From the NCBI GenBank assembly GCA_018399715.1, contig JAGYNR010000014.1, positions 1 through 35,372 of the forward strand: 35,372 bases of DNA, given 5' to 3'. Below the pieces are notes generated by a model. The model saw nothing but the letters and a program-made list of their open reading frames with translations. It did not search any database and was not told the origin of the DNA. Shown piece after piece: positions 9,168-19,273 of this stretch. Made by a program: the position numbers and the translations under genes. Position 1 is the stretch's first letter. Each line of letters starts with the position of its first letter. The stretch comes from Desulfobacterales bacterium (GTDB lineage Bacteria > Desulfobacterota > Desulfobacteria > Desulfobacterales > SKZT01).

Positions 9168-10772
9168 ATGGAGTTTAAAGCGAAGATTTTAGCCATTTTT
9201 GTCTTCGGGATTTTTTCCCTGATTCATTTTGGCGTTGGTGCCGTATTCTCGTTTGCTCAGACAGAAAACAAGTCAACGGTGGTTCATGTAGAGAATTTTC
9301 AGCAACATAACGCCGTTCAGGACAAAATAATAGAAAATCCTTTATCCGTTTATGAATCAAAAGCAATTCATGTTGCGGCTCAAGAAAGCGAGCAGGTTCA
9401 AGACACTCATACCCATGGACACGGTCATTTCAATTTGGGAGAAGTACTTCCGCTCTGGAGTTGTATACCTTTTGCCTGTATTCTTCTTTCCATAGCTCTT
9501 TTTCCACTTCTAGCACCGGAATTTTGGCATCACCATTTCGGTAAAATTTCAGCTTTCTGGGCAGCAACCTTGGGGATACCTTTTCTGATTGCTTACCGTA
9601 GCCTCGCGCTTTATGAAATATTTCACATCATACTGGCCGACTATGTTCCCTTTATCATTTTGTTGTGGTCCCTTTATACTGTCAGCGGTGGAATACTTTT
9701 AAGGGGAAGTCTTCGGGGCACTCCTGCTGTTAACACCGTTATGCTGATCATCGGAACAGTACTAGCATCATGGATGGGTACCACGGGGGCGGCCATGTTG
9801 ATGATTCGCCCTTTTTTGCGAGCCAACAGCTATCGTAAGAGCAGAACATTTATGGTCGTGTTTTTCATATTCCTGGTCGCCAACATCGGCGGCTCTCTGA
9901 CACCTCTGGGAGACCCGCCATTATTTTTGGGATTTCTTCATGGCGTAGATTTTTTCTGGACCTTCAATATATTACCGCACATGATGGTAGTAGCAATCAT
10001 TCTTTTGGTGCTTTATTTTGCGATTGACAGGCATTTTTATAAAAAAGAAGTAGGAGAAGTTCCTCCCGACGACGGTGTTAAAGAACCTTTGAAATTAAAG
10101 GGGATTCATAACTTCCTGTTTCTGGGGGGGATTGTCGTATCTGTTCTCATAAGCGGCGTAGTGGATTGGGGAAATATTAATGTCTTAGGCGTTCACCGGG
10201 CGATCCAGGATTGGGTTCGCGATGGCCTTCTGATTCTAATGGGTATATTATCTTTGGTAACCACTTCTTTTAAAATCAGGGAAGATAACGAATTCACATG
10301 GTTTCCTATTATTGAAGTTGCCTATTTGTTTATTGGCATATTTATTACCATGATTCCGGCATTGCTCATTTTAAAAGCCGGATCAAAAGGAGAACTTGCT
10401 TTTCTTATTAATGCGGTTCAACAGCCGACGCATTACTTCTGGGTCACGGGTGCGCTGTCAGCCTTTCTGGATAATGCCCCCACATACCTGACGTTTTTTA
10501 ACACGGCACTAGGAAGCTTTTATTCCGGAATGCCGGAACATCAGGCGGTTGAACTTCTCATGAGCGATAAGGCAATCTATTTAAAGGCCATATCTACAGG
10601 AGCCGTATTTTTTGGTGCCTGCAGTTACATCGGCAATGCGCCAAACTTTATGGTACGATCTATTGCTGAAGAATGCGGTACCCCGATGCCCAGTTTCTTC
10701 GGGTATATTATAAAGTATAGCCTGATTTTTCTGGTTCCCTGTTTTGGAATTATTACATTAATTTTCTTTTAA
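9168..10772 (+). CDS. NhaD-like sodium:proton antiporter (ion transporter superfamily)
   Basis: N-terminal TM/signal, His-rich segment DTHTHGHGHFNLGE, then NIGGSLTPLGDPPLFLGFLHGVDFFWTF and LSAFLDNAPTYLTFFNTALG, typical of NhaD-like antiporters; RBS aaaagga. Confidence 0.87.
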   Translation: MEFKAKILAIFVFGIFSLIHFGVGAVFSFAQTENKSTVVHVENFQQHNAVQDKIIENPLSVYESKAIHVAAQESEQVQDTHTHGHGHFNLGEVLPLWSCIPFACILLSIALFPLLAPEFWHHHFGKISAFWAATLGIPFLIAYRSLALYEIFHIILADYVPFIILLWSLYTVSGGILLRGSLRGTPAVNTVMLIIGTVLASWMGTTGAAMLMIRPFLRANSYRKSRTFMVVFFIFLVANIGGSLTPLGDPPLFLGFLHGVDFFWTFNILPHMMVVAIILLVLYFAIDRHFYKKEVGEVPPDDGVKEPLKLKGIHNFLFLGGIVVSVLISGVVDWGNINVLGVHRAIQDWVRDGLLILMGILSLVTTSFKIREDNEFTWFPIIEVAYLFIGIFITMIPALLILKAGSKGELAFLINAVQQPTHYFWVTGALSAFLDNAPTYLTFFNTALGSFYSGMPEHQAVELLMSDKAIYLKAISTGAVFFGACSYIGNAPNFMVRSIAEECGTPMPSFFGYIIKYSLIFLVPCFGIITLIFF

Positions 10773-10850
10773 AAAAATCAAGCTATTAACTATAATACTA
10801 TTGTAAGTATTGTTTAAAAATTTCAAAAATAACAATCAGAAGAGGCAAAA

Positions 10851-13379
10851 GTGCTAAAACGGTGTTTGGAATTTAAAATGGCCATTGTAGGGGCCGGAAA
10901 ATTTTGCAAAAAATTTATTGAGTATTTTTACTACAATGGTAATACCGATATTCGCCCAAAAATATTAGGCGTTGCCGATAAATGTCGAAATGCACCCGGA
11001 AGAAAACTGGCCGAAAAAATGGGTCTGTTTACAACCAACGATTACACAAAATTATATGATTTAAAGGGTCTTCAGTTGATTCTGGAACTGACCAACGATC
11101 CAACGCTTGCCGATGTAATAGCAAAAACAAAGCCTGACCATATCGAAATAATCGACCATTTTGATGCCCGAACCTTGTGGGATACACTTTTGGTGGAAAG
11201 CATCAAAGATAAAGGTCTGAAAGAACTGGAGGGCAAAAAAAATGATCCGGCGGCTATTGTTTCAATTTTTGAAAAAATGACAGATCAGTTTTCATCCATC
11301 ATACAAGAGAGAAACAACCGGTCCCGCGAGATTGAAAAAGAACTTTTCCAGCAGGAGCGATCTGTCTCCCAGATTATTCAGGGAAGTACAATTCCCACCT
11401 TTGTGATAAACAAAGACCATGTTGTTACTCACTGGAACAAAGCCATGGAAAAGCTCGTTGGCTATAAAGCCGAGGAAATTGTGGGGACAAAAAACCAATG
11501 GTTGCCTTTCTACAACAGAAAACGTCATACCATGGCGGATGTTATTCTCGATCATATTGAGGAAAGAGAGATAAAAAAACTCTACGGTGACAAATGGCAA
11601 AAATCACCTCTTATCGCCGGAGCCTACCAAGCGGAGGACTTTTTTCCAAAACTCGGGGAGAATGGCAAGTGGTGTTTTTTTACCGCAGCACCTATCAAAG
11701 CTCCCGATGGGTGCATCATTGGCGCTATCGAAACACTATGGGATAAAACAGAGGACAAACGGGCAGAGGAGGAAAAAGAACGGTATACTCGTGAATTAAG
11801 CACACTTCTCGCCATTTACACGGCACTAAGTTCTCCAATGGATTTCAAAGGGCGGATAGATAATGCTATGCAGGAGCTAATGGATTTTTTGAATGCCGAC
11901 GGCGTTTGCATATTTTTGGTTGATCATAATGGTGATTTCCATTTGAAATACTCCAAAGGATTATGTGAAGATTCCTGCAAGGATTGCTATAAGGCCAATC
12001 CTGATTGTATAATCAACTGGGTGGCCCAAACCGGTAATTTCACAATTCTCGAAGATCCTCCACAGAATTGTTCTAAAAAAGTCCGTTTTCTGGTACGTGA
12101 AAATTTCAAATCTCTTGTCTATATTCCAATTAGTAACAAAGAAAGGGAGGCATTTGGTGTTATCCGAATCGGCAGCAAAAAAACCGGCCACTTTTCCTAT
12201 CAAAAACAAGATATCCTTGAACTGATCGCAAACCGTATCGGTGTGGCAATTGAAAACGCCATGCTTCAGGAACAATACATCCGTTCGGAAGAAAAATACC
12301 GAACCCTTTTCAATAATGATCCTAATCCTATTTTTATTATCGACAGCAGCACTTTTAAAATTCAGGATATTAACCAGAGGGCTCAGGATAAATACGGATT
12401 TGCCAGGGAAGAGTTATCCGGTGTTTCCTTTTTAAAACTTGGCGATCCGGATGATAACGAAGTATCCAGGGGTCTGAAAAAATTATCCAGAGAGCACTCT
12501 TTATTGTTTTCCAAAAAGCGCCATTACCGAAAAGACGGCAAAGCTTTTTTTGTCAATATCAGTGTCAGCTATGCCCAATATTGTGAAAGCAATGTTATGA
12601 TTGCAACGACGTCGGATATCAGCGAAAGCGTGGAAAAGGAAACTCAGCTTATTCAGGCCAGCAAAATGACGACCCTGGGCGTTATGGCCGCCGGTATGGC
12701 CCATGAAATTAATCAGCCTCTGAATGTTATCCAGATATGCGCTGATTTTTTTCTGAAAATGTTAAAACGCAAAAAACCTATCAAGGATGAAGACTTGAGG
12801 AGTATGGCCAATGATATTATAGAAAATGTGGACCGTGCCACCAAGGTTATCAAGCATGTGCGGGATTTTGCACGGCAATCAGAGGTCAAACGAAGCAAGA
12901 TAAATATCAACGAGCCACTAGAGGATGTTTTCAAGGTTTTAGGTCATCAATTAAAAGTGCACCAAATCGAACTGATATTGAATCTGGAACCTGATATTCC
13001 ACCCATCATGGCCGACCATAACCGAATGGAGCAGGTGTTTATCAATCTGGTCACCAACGCCATTGATGCCCTTGATGAAAAGGCCGAAAAAAAGGAATAT
13101 AAGGACAGCGATAAAAAACTTTGCATTAAATCCTTTACAGAAAACAATAATGTGATAGTAACGGTTAGAGATACAGGAATCGGTATGACCGACGAGGTAA
13201 AGGAAAAATTATTCGAGCCGTTTTTTACCACTAAAAAAACCGGAAGAGGGACTGGCTTGGGGGTAAGTATCAGTTACGGCATCGTGAAAGATTATGATGG
13301 GGACATCGAAATTGAAAGCAAACTCGGGGTCGGCACCACCTTTAAACTGAAATTTCCTGCAATGCAACAAAATGCGTAA
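10851..13379 (+). CDS. Sensor histidine kinase with N-terminal Rossmann-like domain, PAS, GAF, PAS, HisKA and HATPase
   Basis: N-terminus MAIVGAGKFCKKFIEYFYYNG...ILGVADKCRNAPG (GxGxxxxxF, Rossmann-like); PAS (GSTIPTFVINKDHVVTHWNKAMEKLVGY); GAF with CxxC pairs; H-box GMAHEINQPLNVIQ; G-boxes DTGIGMTDE and GRGTGLGVSIS. Second in-frame ATG at 10878. Confidence 0.9.
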   Translation: MLKRCLEFKMAIVGAGKFCKKFIEYFYYNGNTDIRPKILGVADKCRNAPGRKLAEKMGLFTTNDYTKLYDLKGLQLILELTNDPTLADVIAKTKPDHIEIIDHFDARTLWDTLLVESIKDKGLKELEGKKNDPAAIVSIFEKMTDQFSSIIQERNNRSREIEKELFQQERSVSQIIQGSTIPTFVINKDHVVTHWNKAMEKLVGYKAEEIVGTKNQWLPFYNRKRHTMADVILDHIEEREIKKLYGDKWQKSPLIAGAYQAEDFFPKLGENGKWCFFTAAPIKAPDGCIIGAIETLWDKTEDKRAEEEKERYTRELSTLLAIYTALSSPMDFKGRIDNAMQELMDFLNADGVCIFLVDHNGDFHLKYSKGLCEDSCKDCYKANPDCIINWVAQTGNFTILEDPPQNCSKKVRFLVRENFKSLVYIPISNKEREAFGVIRIGSKKTGHFSYQKQDILELIANRIGVAIENAMLQEQYIRSEEKYRTLFNNDPNPIFIIDSSTFKIQDINQRAQDKYGFAREELSGVSFLKLGDPDDNEVSRGLKKLSREHSLLFSKKRHYRKDGKAFFVNISVSYAQYCESNVMIATTSDISESVEKETQLIQASKMTTLGVMAAGMAHEINQPLNVIQICADFFLKMLKRKKPIKDEDLRSMANDIIENVDRATKVIKHVRDFARQSEVKRSKININEPLEDVFKVLGHQLKVHQIELILNLEPDIPPIMADHNRMEQVFINLVTNAIDALDEKAEKKEYKDSDKKLCIKSFTENNNVIVTVRDTGIGMTDEVKEKLFEPFFTTKKTGRGTGLGVSISYGIVKDYDGDIEIESKLGVGTTFKLKFPAMQQNA

Positions 13380-13388
13380 TTGTATTTT

Positions 13389-14930
13389 ATGGCAAAACTT
13401 TTGTTAATAGATGACGAGGAAGCCAATGTTCGGGTGATGGCTATATCACTTCGCAGTGACGGCTATGATGTTGTAACGGCCTATAGCGGTGAGGAAGGAC
13501 TGGATGTTTATGAAAAAGAAAACCCGGATATCGTCGTCACCGATATTAAAATGCCCGGCATGGATGGCATTGACGTATTAAAAGCAATCAAGGAACGTAA
13601 TCCAGAGTCTGAAGTTATTATTATTACCGGTCATGGAGACATCGACAACGCCATTGAAGCATTGAAATACGGGGCGTCGGACTTTATCAACAAACCTGTC
13701 AGAGATGATGCCTTAGCTGTGGCCCTGGAAAGAGCCTTAGAAAAGCTTGACATAAAAAGAAGACTCAATGAATATACCGAGAACCTGGAAAAAGAAGTAT
13801 CCAAGGCTACCCAAGAATTGCGTCGGCAATCCCACTTTATGGAGAAACTAATTTTGACATCCCAGGAAGGAATTGTAGCAACGGATAAGAAAATGAAGGT
13901 TGTTATTTACAATCCTTCCGCTGAAGTCATCCTAGGATATGAGCCTGAAACGGTTATAAATAAAAAAAGGGCCATGGATCTGTTTCCCAAAGAGGTTATG
14001 CGCTTGTATGTCGCCAGAAAACATGACTCAAAATCTATCAAAAAGTTGCAATGGAGAGAGGTTCAAGTACGGGATAAAAATGGTATTCAGATTCCAGTAC
14101 GCTTTACCGGAACTTTTTTATATGAAAAAAACAATATTATGGGCAGTGTTGCGTTTATGCAGGATTTAAGAGAAATTAAACGACTTGAAAAAGAACTTCT
14201 CAGGTCTGAACGACTGGCAACTATCGGGCAGACCGTTGCCGGTATGGCCCATAGTGTCAAAAATATTCTGCACGGATTTAAAGGCGGCAACTATTTGATG
14301 GAGATTGGATTTAAAAAAGATGATACTGAAAAACTCAAGGCCGGCTGGGACATGATCCAGAAAAATATCCGTCAGACATCTGAACTAGTAATGGACCTGT
14401 TATCTTTTTCCAAAGAAAGACCACCTGAATATGAACCATGTCGTCCGAATGATATTGCACGAGATGTTTGTGAAATACTCAAAGAAACCGCCCATGAGCA
14501 TAATGTAAGGATTTTGAAGGATCTCGATCCGGCCATCGGTCAGGTGCGTATGGACCCGCGGAGTGTTCACAATATTTTGATGAATCTGGCTTCCAACGCG
14601 GTTGATGCCTGTATTTTTGATGAAAACATTGATAAATCCCGGCGTGTGATATTGAAAACGGTTCTTGAAGAAAATGGTGTTGTTCGTTTTGAGGTGAAGG
14701 ATAACGGAGTCGGCATGACACCTGATGTTCAGGAAAAAATTTTTACTTCTTTCTTCAGCACCAAAGGACACATGGGAACAGGCTTAGGACTGCTGGTCAC
14801 CCGTAAGCTGATTGAGGAGCATAACGGAACCATTGATATGCAGTCCGAGCCGAATAAAGGTACTACTTTTATCGTGAGAATTCCTTTTGAAAGAGTTGAA
14901 GGTAACTTAGTAAATACTGACAAGCATTGA
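13389..14930 (+). CDS. Hybrid regulator: N-terminal receiver domain, PAS, histidine kinase
   Basis: LLLIDDEEANVRVMAISL...DIVVTDIKMPGMDG...NKPV (receiver), PAS (EGIVATDKKMKVVIYNPSAEVILGY), H-box AGMAHSVKNILHG, DNGVGMTPD and MGTGLGLLVT. ATG at 13389 preferred over TTG at 13380. Confidence 0.9.
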   Translation: MAKLLLIDDEEANVRVMAISLRSDGYDVVTAYSGEEGLDVYEKENPDIVVTDIKMPGMDGIDVLKAIKERNPESEVIIITGHGDIDNAIEALKYGASDFINKPVRDDALAVALERALEKLDIKRRLNEYTENLEKEVSKATQELRRQSHFMEKLILTSQEGIVATDKKMKVVIYNPSAEVILGYEPETVINKKRAMDLFPKEVMRLYVARKHDSKSIKKLQWREVQVRDKNGIQIPVRFTGTFLYEKNNIMGSVAFMQDLREIKRLEKELLRSERLATIGQTVAGMAHSVKNILHGFKGGNYLMEIGFKKDDTEKLKAGWDMIQKNIRQTSELVMDLLSFSKERPPEYEPCRPNDIARDVCEILKETAHEHNVRILKDLDPAIGQVRMDPRSVHNILMNLASNAVDACIFDENIDKSRRVILKTVLEENGVVRFEVKDNGVGMTPDVQEKIFTSFFSTKGHMGTGLGLLVTRKLIEEHNGTIDMQSEPNKGTTFIVRIPFERVEGNLVNTDKH

Positions 14931-14979
14931 TCATAACCTGATGAATCATATATTAAATTATTAAGGAGGATATTACATC

Positions 14980-15372
14980 ATGGGGAAAAAAATTCTGGTC
15001 GTCGATGATGATCCTGATGTTCGTTTGTTCACTCAGGCAGTTCTGGAGGAAAATGGGTTTACTCCCTTAATGGCCAATAATGGTGAAGAGGGAGAACAAA
15101 TGGTTAAAAGGCAAAAACCGGACCTGATTGTCCTGGATATTCTGATGCCGAAGGAAAGCGGAATTCGGCTATACCGAAAACTGAAGACAGATAAAGAATT
15201 TAAAGACATACCAGTCGTCGTTCTTTCCGGAATTGCTGAAAAATCATTTCTTAGGTCTCAGAAAGTGCTCACCGAGTTTGGCGGGGATCCGGTACCCGAA
15301 CCTGAAGCATACATGGAAAAACCAGTTGATGGAGATGTCCTGGCTGAAACGATAAAAAAAGTTATCGGATAA
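14980..15372 (+). CDS. Single-domain response regulator
   Basis: KILVVDDDPDVRLFTQAVLEENGF...PDLIVLDILMPKESG...VVVLSGIAE...MEKPVD; strong RBS aaggagg. Confidence 0.92.
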   Translation: MGKKILVVDDDPDVRLFTQAVLEENGFTPLMANNGEEGEQMVKRQKPDLIVLDILMPKESGIRLYRKLKTDKEFKDIPVVVLSGIAEKSFLRSQKVLTEFGGDPVPEPEAYMEKPVDGDVLAETIKKVIG

Positions 15373-15424
15373 TGTTATCATATCCCGTGACATTGGTTTA
15401 GAAACAACAATAAGGAATGAAGAA

Positions 15425-16303
15425 ATGGAGATTCGTAAGCTGCTGTTCGTGACCAAATTTGAGGAATTAGGCTTTGATGCCCTGCAGTCCTTATTGACGC
15501 TCAGAAATGCCCATTTGGAACATGTAGTATTCATGAACGTCATCGAAAGAGATGAGGTCGCCATGCAAAGGGGGCTCGGATACAAAAGAAGTGAGGCAGT
15601 GAGGCTTCGGGAGCGGGCGAATATCCGGTTTATCGACTGGGCGGAAGATCTCTTCGAGCAAGGCATGGAGGTAGGGGTATATATTGTTGTCGGAAATCTA
15701 ATTCCCCAGGTGATTATTGCTGCTGAAAAAGAAGATGCCGACCTTATCGTTATCGGATGTCGTGATCAAAGTAAGCTCGAAATGTTCTACTCCGGTTCCG
15801 ATATCACCGAACTTTTAAAAAGATCTGAACGACCGGTGCTTGTTTACAAACCAATGGCAAGGTCCGGAATCGTTTTGGAAAAGCCTTTCGAGAAACCACT
15901 TTTGGCTGTTGATGGATCACCTGCCAGTCTCAGAGCTGTACAATATATCGAAAAGCTAAAAAATGTGGTCAATGAAGTTCACCTTCTTTATGTAGCCAGC
16001 CCTAAAGAATTAAAGGGCACTTCCAATTTGAATATACAGCAGCTTCGGAAAGAAAAACGAAAAGAACTCGAAAAGGTCTCTGAAGGCCTTGAAGATAAGG
16101 GGATAAGAACCCGATCTCACGTATACATTGGTGATACGGTAGAGGAAATTGAGCGGGCCGCCCGTGAATGCCAGTCGACTATAATCGTTATGGGCTCTTC
16201 CGGAAGAGCTTCATGGATCGAAAGATGGATCGGCAGCACACCGCGGACCATAGCAGAAAGATCTCCCTTTCCTACCCTCATCATTCCGTACCAGGGAGAC
16301 TAA
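15425..16303 (+). CDS. Tandem universal stress protein (two UspA domains)
   Basis: Two Usp units: ...ADLIVIGCRDQSKLEMFYSGSDITELLKRSERPVLVYKP and KPLLAVDGSPASLRAV...TIIVMGSSGRASWIERWIGSTPRTIAERSPFPTLIIP. Confidence 0.9.
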   Translation: MEIRKLLFVTKFEELGFDALQSLLTLRNAHLEHVVFMNVIERDEVAMQRGLGYKRSEAVRLRERANIRFIDWAEDLFEQGMEVGVYIVVGNLIPQVIIAAEKEDADLIVIGCRDQSKLEMFYSGSDITELLKRSERPVLVYKPMARSGIVLEKPFEKPLLAVDGSPASLRAVQYIEKLKNVVNEVHLLYVASPKELKGTSNLNIQQLRKEKRKELEKVSEGLEDKGIRTRSHVYIGDTVEEIERAARECQSTIIVMGSSGRASWIERWIGSTPRTIAERSPFPTLIIPYQGD

Positions 16304-16382
16304 AAACGTATCGGCTCTTTCCAGCGGATTTGATAATAATCCGGGAAAAAAGCCGGAAGATAAAAATAGGAGGAACTTATTA

Positions 16383-16991
16383 ATGGCGGTTATCACGATT
16401 TCACGGCAGTTTGGTTCAGGAGGGAAAACCCTGGGCAAAATGATTGCCGAAGCATTGGGATACACATTTGCCGACAGTGACATTGTTTCCATGATTGCAA
16501 ATGCGGCGAATGTATCGGAAACCTGGGTTGAAAACGTAGAAAGAGAAGCAGGTGGCAAGTTGTCCAGGGTTATATCAAAAATGGTTAACAAAAGTTTGGT
16601 AGATAAGGTTTTAAAATCCGAACGGGGCTATATCGATGAGCAAATCTATTTAGATTACCTTGTGGTCATGATTGCCCAGATTGCTGAAGAAGGCAATGTG
16701 ATCATTCTCGGCCGGGGCAGTCAATATATTTTAAATGACCATCCAGATGCATATCATATTCTTTTGGTGGATGAATTTGAAAATCGTGTCAAATTTATGA
16801 TGAATCATTATGACATGAGTTATAATAAGGCATCCCAGACAGTTAAAAATGAAGATAAACGCAGAATAAATCTTTTCCGAAAAATAGGCAAGACTGATTA
16901 CGACAATCCTCAACTTTATCATATGGTTCTTAACATGGCACGCCTGGAACTCGAAAAGGCTCAAAAACTGATCCTTCAAATGATAAAATAA
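16383..16991 (+). CDS. Cytidylate kinase-like family protein
   Basis: AVITISRQFGSGGKTLGKMIAEALGYTFADSDIV...VIILGRGSQYIL, typical of the cytidylate kinase-like family. Confidence 0.87.
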   Translation: MAVITISRQFGSGGKTLGKMIAEALGYTFADSDIVSMIANAANVSETWVENVEREAGGKLSRVISKMVNKSLVDKVLKSERGYIDEQIYLDYLVVMIAQIAEEGNVIILGRGSQYILNDHPDAYHILLVDEFENRVKFMMNHYDMSYNKASQTVKNEDKRRINLFRKIGKTDYDNPQLYHMVLNMARLELEKAQKLILQMIK

Positions 16992-17007
16992 GATCAATTT
17001 TGTTACC

Positions 17008-17045
17008 GGAGGGGAAAAATCGCTTTCCCCTCCAGTATTTTTTCG
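17008..17045 (+). terminator. Rho-independent terminator downstream of the antiporter/two-component block
   Basis: Perfect 10-bp stem ggaggggaaa (17008-17017) / tttcccctcc (17024-17033), 6-nt loop, followed by agtatttttttc. Confidence 0.8.
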
Positions 17046-17089
17046 ATATCTCAATTATTTTCAGCTACAATCCTGAGTACCCTTTTCTC

Positions 17090-18742
17090 TTACGTTTTTA
17101 ATGTCTTTTCCAAATACATCCGGCAACAAGCAGCAAAATCTTCCGGATAGTGACCATTGATCCATCTTAATTGAGCCTCGCTGAAAGCACCCGGCGAATA
17201 CGGAATTTTCGGGAGAAATGCATATAACAACCGTTGGTGCTTATCGGATGAATCCAATCTTTTAGCGTATTCAATAACAGAAATCATACGGGCACCCATT
17301 GCCCCTAAAATTTTCATTGTCAAATACATTCCTTTATCCAAGGATTGTCGAATATCCGTGTGTGCTTCCACGACATTGCCAACCGGTGGTAATACCATGA
17401 GTTGAATCTCCCATTGAGAGGTTTGGGCTTTAGGCACAAAAATCATTACATATGCATCTTCATAAATGATTAAGCTGTTTTCCAGATTTTTCTGATCCAT
17501 TCGCCGGTTTTTTCTGATTGCGTGAAGATAGCATTCAAAAAAATCTTTTCCAGTTTTTTCACGAAACTCACTGGTAAATTCGGCAATCAGGTCCCCACAA
17601 GCAAATGACTGGAATGTATCTTCAGAAGCACCGGCTGTCCGGACTTTGGCTGGAATCAAGGCATACTGCTGATGAACCTGCTGGTGGGATGCGTGAAGAC
17701 GGTATTTGGTAGGTGAAAAATCAAATCCATAGTTCCAGCCCCACAGTGTACAATTAAACTTTAATTCAGTTTTTCCGTTATATTGTGATAAATTTTGAAC
17801 AATTTTTTTTCTTAACATCTCCAGTTGATCCGGCGACATCTGCTTTTTAGAAAATGGCGGCTTAATTGTCAACATCTCTGCCAATCTTGAAAACGTCCGC
17901 TGGTAATAAAGATGGCGCATTCCGAAAATATCAGCCATTTTCAGATCAGCCAGACGGTACCGGGGTTGATCGTCAGCCATATTAGCCGCATAGTGGCCCC
18001 AGGGAATATAGCTGTTGCGTCGAAGATATTCAAACACATGACTTTCCCCGGACTGCCATTCGCCCACAATTTCACTATCTCCCTGAACGCCGGGCCGAAG
18101 GACCATTATCTGTTTATAAATTTCAGGAAGATAATCATTATTTACCAAGGTTTCGAAAAGTGCTTTTTTGTGAATAACCGGAACAGCACGTCCGTTTTTA
18201 TCCTTTTTAAACAGAAGACCGCAGGGCTGATTCCCCTGTTTAGTATAAATGAATTCACAACAAAGATGCGCCAGCCTGACAAGCTCATCTGGATCTGTAC
18301 TGGTAACAGCCAGGCAAAGAAGCACAGATTCAGGGAGAACCTTAAAAAAATCTGCCAGCGACTTTTCTGAAATATTTTCAGCACTCCACTGATTTACCGC
18401 CCGGCTAAAAGAAACATCTGACAACTTCGAAAGTAATATTTTTTCAGGGTGGCTGGCGTTCTCATCTGCCCATCGCTTGGTAATGTAAGTCGTTCCCCGA
18501 AAACCGAAAGGATTGGGTATTTCAAAAATAGTATCCGCCTTGTGTTCATCAATTGCATCCGGCGGGAAATTGGCATGGTTTGTATGAATAGAACCATCGG
18601 GAAAGGTTCCCAAAAAACGAATATTATCATTTTCCCGAAAGTTTTCCACATGAAAATCAGGCATATGAATACTATAAACAAAATGGCCATCCGGGGAAAC
18701 ACATGTGCGCAAATCTTCCGTCAACTTGTTATCATTTCTCAT
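17090..18742 (-). CDS. Conserved hypothetical protein, possibly HIT/GalT-superfamily-like
   Basis: 550-aa ORF; RLHASHQQVHQQYALIPAKV and SLIIYEDAYVMIFVPKAQTSQWEIQLMVLPP loosely resemble GalT/HIT nucleotidyltransferase motifs. Family is uncertain. Confidence 0.65.
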   Translation of the reverse strand: MRNDNKLTEDLRTCVSPDGHFVYSIHMPDFHVENFRENDNIRFLGTFPDGSIHTNHANFPPDAIDEHKADTIFEIPNPFGFRGTTYITKRWADENASHPEKILLSKLSDVSFSRAVNQWSAENISEKSLADFFKVLPESVLLCLAVTSTDPDELVRLAHLCCEFIYTKQGNQPCGLLFKKDKNGRAVPVIHKKALFETLVNNDYLPEIYKQIMVLRPGVQGDSEIVGEWQSGESHVFEYLRRNSYIPWGHYAANMADDQPRYRLADLKMADIFGMRHLYYQRTFSRLAEMLTIKPPFSKKQMSPDQLEMLRKKIVQNLSQYNGKTELKFNCTLWGWNYGFDFSPTKYRLHASHQQVHQQYALIPAKVRTAGASEDTFQSFACGDLIAEFTSEFREKTGKDFFECYLHAIRKNRRMDQKNLENSLIIYEDAYVMIFVPKAQTSQWEIQLMVLPPVGNVVEAHTDIRQSLDKGMYLTMKILGAMGARMISVIEYAKRLDSSDKHQRLLYAFLPKIPYSPGAFSEAQLRWINGHYPEDFAACCRMYLEKTLKT

Positions 18743-18943
18743 CTGTCATCAATGCCTTACCGCTAATACCTGTTTTTAAGTTTAAGTTTTTAAAATTTAT
18801 CGAAAAACAAAAAAAAATGAAAGCATTTTTCAACAGCCATTCTAATTTTAAATTATTATTTTATAGCTTGCTTATATTAATTTTACTTGATAATATATTT
18901 ACTTCTAAATTTTTTCTCAATATATTGGCCTCGGGAGAATATA

Positions 18944-19273
18944 ATGGAGCTTAAAACCAGAACCGAGAAAGGCGCTGTCATCGTATCCTTTCAGGGAAGG
19001 TTCGATTATCCGACAATGCAGGAATTGGAACAAAAGCTATCAACGGTGCTTCAAGAAAATCCTACCACTTTGGTTTTAAGCCTTGATGAGGTTGAATTTA
19101 TTAGCAGTGCCGGTTTACAGGTGATCTTGAATCTTTCCAAAAAAATTAAAGAAAAACATGGACAGATTTTATTGGTCGGTCTTAACGGAACTGTCCGGCG
19201 GGTATTTGAATTGTCCGGTTTAAATCAGGTTTTTGAAACCTATGACACGACTGATGAAGCCCTCGACCGATAA
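18944..19273 (+). CDS. STAS-domain anti-sigma factor antagonist-like protein
   Basis: MELKTRTEKGAVIVSFQGRFDY...LVLSLDEVEFISSAGLQVILNLSKKIKEKHGQILLVGLNGTVRRVFELSGL, typical STAS with phospho-acceptor-region SSAG. ATG at 18944 follows a gggag RBS. Confidence 0.9.
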   Translation: MELKTRTEKGAVIVSFQGRFDYPTMQELEQKLSTVLQENPTTLVLSLDEVEFISSAGLQVILNLSKKIKEKHGQILLVGLNGTVRRVFELSGLNQVFETYDTTDEALDR

